Below, piece after piece: positions 63,452 to 64,000 of a stretch of 64,000 nucleotides of DNA (the first letter of the stretch is position 1; each line of letters begins with the position of its first letter). The notes under the pieces are model-generated. The model did not search any database. It was not told where the DNA came from and saw only the letters and a program-made list of their open reading frames with translations. The position numbers were made by a program, and so were the translations under genes. The stretch is from Marinomonas rhodophyticola (GTDB lineage Bacteria; Pseudomonadota; Gammaproteobacteria; Pseudomonadales; Marinomonadaceae): contig NZ_JAPEUL010000006.1 of NCBI RefSeq assembly GCF_026113935.1, positions 62,001 to 126,000 on the forward strand. The letters are read 5' to 3'.

Positions 63452-64000
63452 GATACTTGCTCCCCTTGGCTATTTTTACCGTCAGATTGTTTGCCTTCGT
63501 AGACTCTGGTTTTCACTAGATCACCGCCTAGCCAGTAGCTCAATTCGCCAGGGCTTTCTATATCCCAACAAACAAAATCCGCGACTTTTCCGACCTCTAA
63601 ACTACCATGAGAATCCGCCATTCCCAATGCTTTTGCCGCATGAATTGTCGCGCCAGCAAGGGCTTCTTCAGGCGTCAGCGTAAACAAGGTACATGCCATG
63701 TTCATCATTAGACGAAGTGATAACGCAGGAGAGGTGCCTGGGTTCGCATCCGTGGCAATCGCCATGGGCACACTATATTGACGTAACAAAGAAATCGGTG
63801 GACGCTGTGTCTCTTTTAGGGTGAAAAACGCCCCTGGCAACAACACGGCAACCGTTCCCGATTCGGCCATGGCTTTTACGTCTGATTCTTCAATAAATTC
63901 GATATGATCCGCCGACAACGCCTTGAACGACGAGGCCATAGCGGTACCACCTAAGGAAGACAACTGCTCAGCATGGATTTTCACTGGTAAGCCTAATGAC
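63448..64000 (-). CDS. hutI: Imidazolonepropionase, C-terminal part (runs off window)
   Basis: The visible 183 residues begin [20 protein letters not shown] and include [51 protein letters not shown] and [20 protein letters not shown]. This is the amidohydrolase half of HutI carrying the metal-site His and Asp. HutI opens imidazolonepropionate to N-formimidoylglutamate. The 5' part lies beyond position 64000. It is coupled to hutG by ATGA. Confidence 0.94.
   Translation of the reverse strand, partial: SLGLPVKIHAEQLSSLGGTAMASSFKALSADHIEFIEESDVKAMAESGTVAVLLPGAFFTLKETQRPPISLLRQYSVPMAIATDANPGTSPALSLRLMMNMACTLFTLTPEEALAGATIHAAKALGMADSHGSLEVGKVADFVCWDIESPGELSYWLGGDLVKTRVYEGKQSDGKNSQGEQVS

Overview
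This window reads as chromosomal DNA of a marine gammaproteobacterium, most likely Marinomonas or a close Oceanospirillaceae relative. That is inferred from protein families and gene order (ffh/ypjD/corB, flgP-flgT, hisB-hisH-hisF, mutY-yggX, rsd-dsbB), not from a database search. Most of it is ordinary housekeeping sequence. No rRNA, prophage, transposase or CRISPR array was seen.

Layout. 1-9.3 kb: ffh end, YpjD and CorB membrane proteins, a Nudix hydrolase, then minus-strand genes for a NIF3-like protein, DUF72, GreB, MscS, two membrane-anchored small proteins, an inositol monophosphatase, a carboxylesterase and a glycerate-kinase-like P-loop protein. 9.4-10.5 kb: dinB under a perfect LexA box. 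10.8-14.6 kb: flagellar flgP-flgT, a zapB-like gene, a small outer-membrane protein and a ProQ/FinO-domain protein. 14.6-16.0 kb: tRNA-Tyr, about 500 bp of A/C-rich non-coding DNA, and an eight-gene minus-strand tRNA array (Ser, Asn, Pro, His, Lys, Asn, Pro, Lys) containing an internal duplication. 16-25.5 kb: polysaccharide deacetylase, threonine catabolism (kbl-tdh), nudC, glutaminase, ppnN, zapE and an MFS transporter. 25.6-33 kb: an iron-type cell-surface signalling locus (FecI sigma, FecR anti-sigma, TonB receptor with STN domain) immediately followed by a 950-residue periplasmic M16 protease, an arrangement resembling the Fus/PqqL protein-import loci. 33-48 kb: GST, PPOX protein, LysR/azoR pair, tex, an H-NS-like protein, trmB, rsd, dsbB, a FliL-like secreted protein, yggX, chrA, mutY and asmA. 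48-50.6 kb: hisB-hisH-hisF without hisA. 51-56.4 kb: DUF2914, gpt and late cobalamin genes (cobU, cobD, cbiB; divergent cobQ).

56.4-62.6 kb is a compact AT-rich accessory island between cobQ and the histidine-degradation genes hutI-hutG. It carries a large KAP/YobI-type membrane-inserted P-loop ATPase (broken as sequenced), a Fic protein, and a toxin-first RelE/HTH toxin-antitoxin pair. A degenerate copy of the antitoxin 3' end sits on the far side of fic, so the two antitoxin sequences bracket it.

A strong technical signal runs through the window. Nine genes (greB, flgT, gst, tex, chrA, asmA, cobU, cobQ, the ATPase) carry eleven single-base indels. In five cases a 6-base A/T run appears as five bases, and repairing each indel restores a full-length family member. 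This fits sequencing or consensus error better than decay of nine mostly housekeeping genes. These genes are therefore listed as CDS over their full extent with the break point given; only the ATPase, which has an additional in-frame stop, is listed as a pseudogene.
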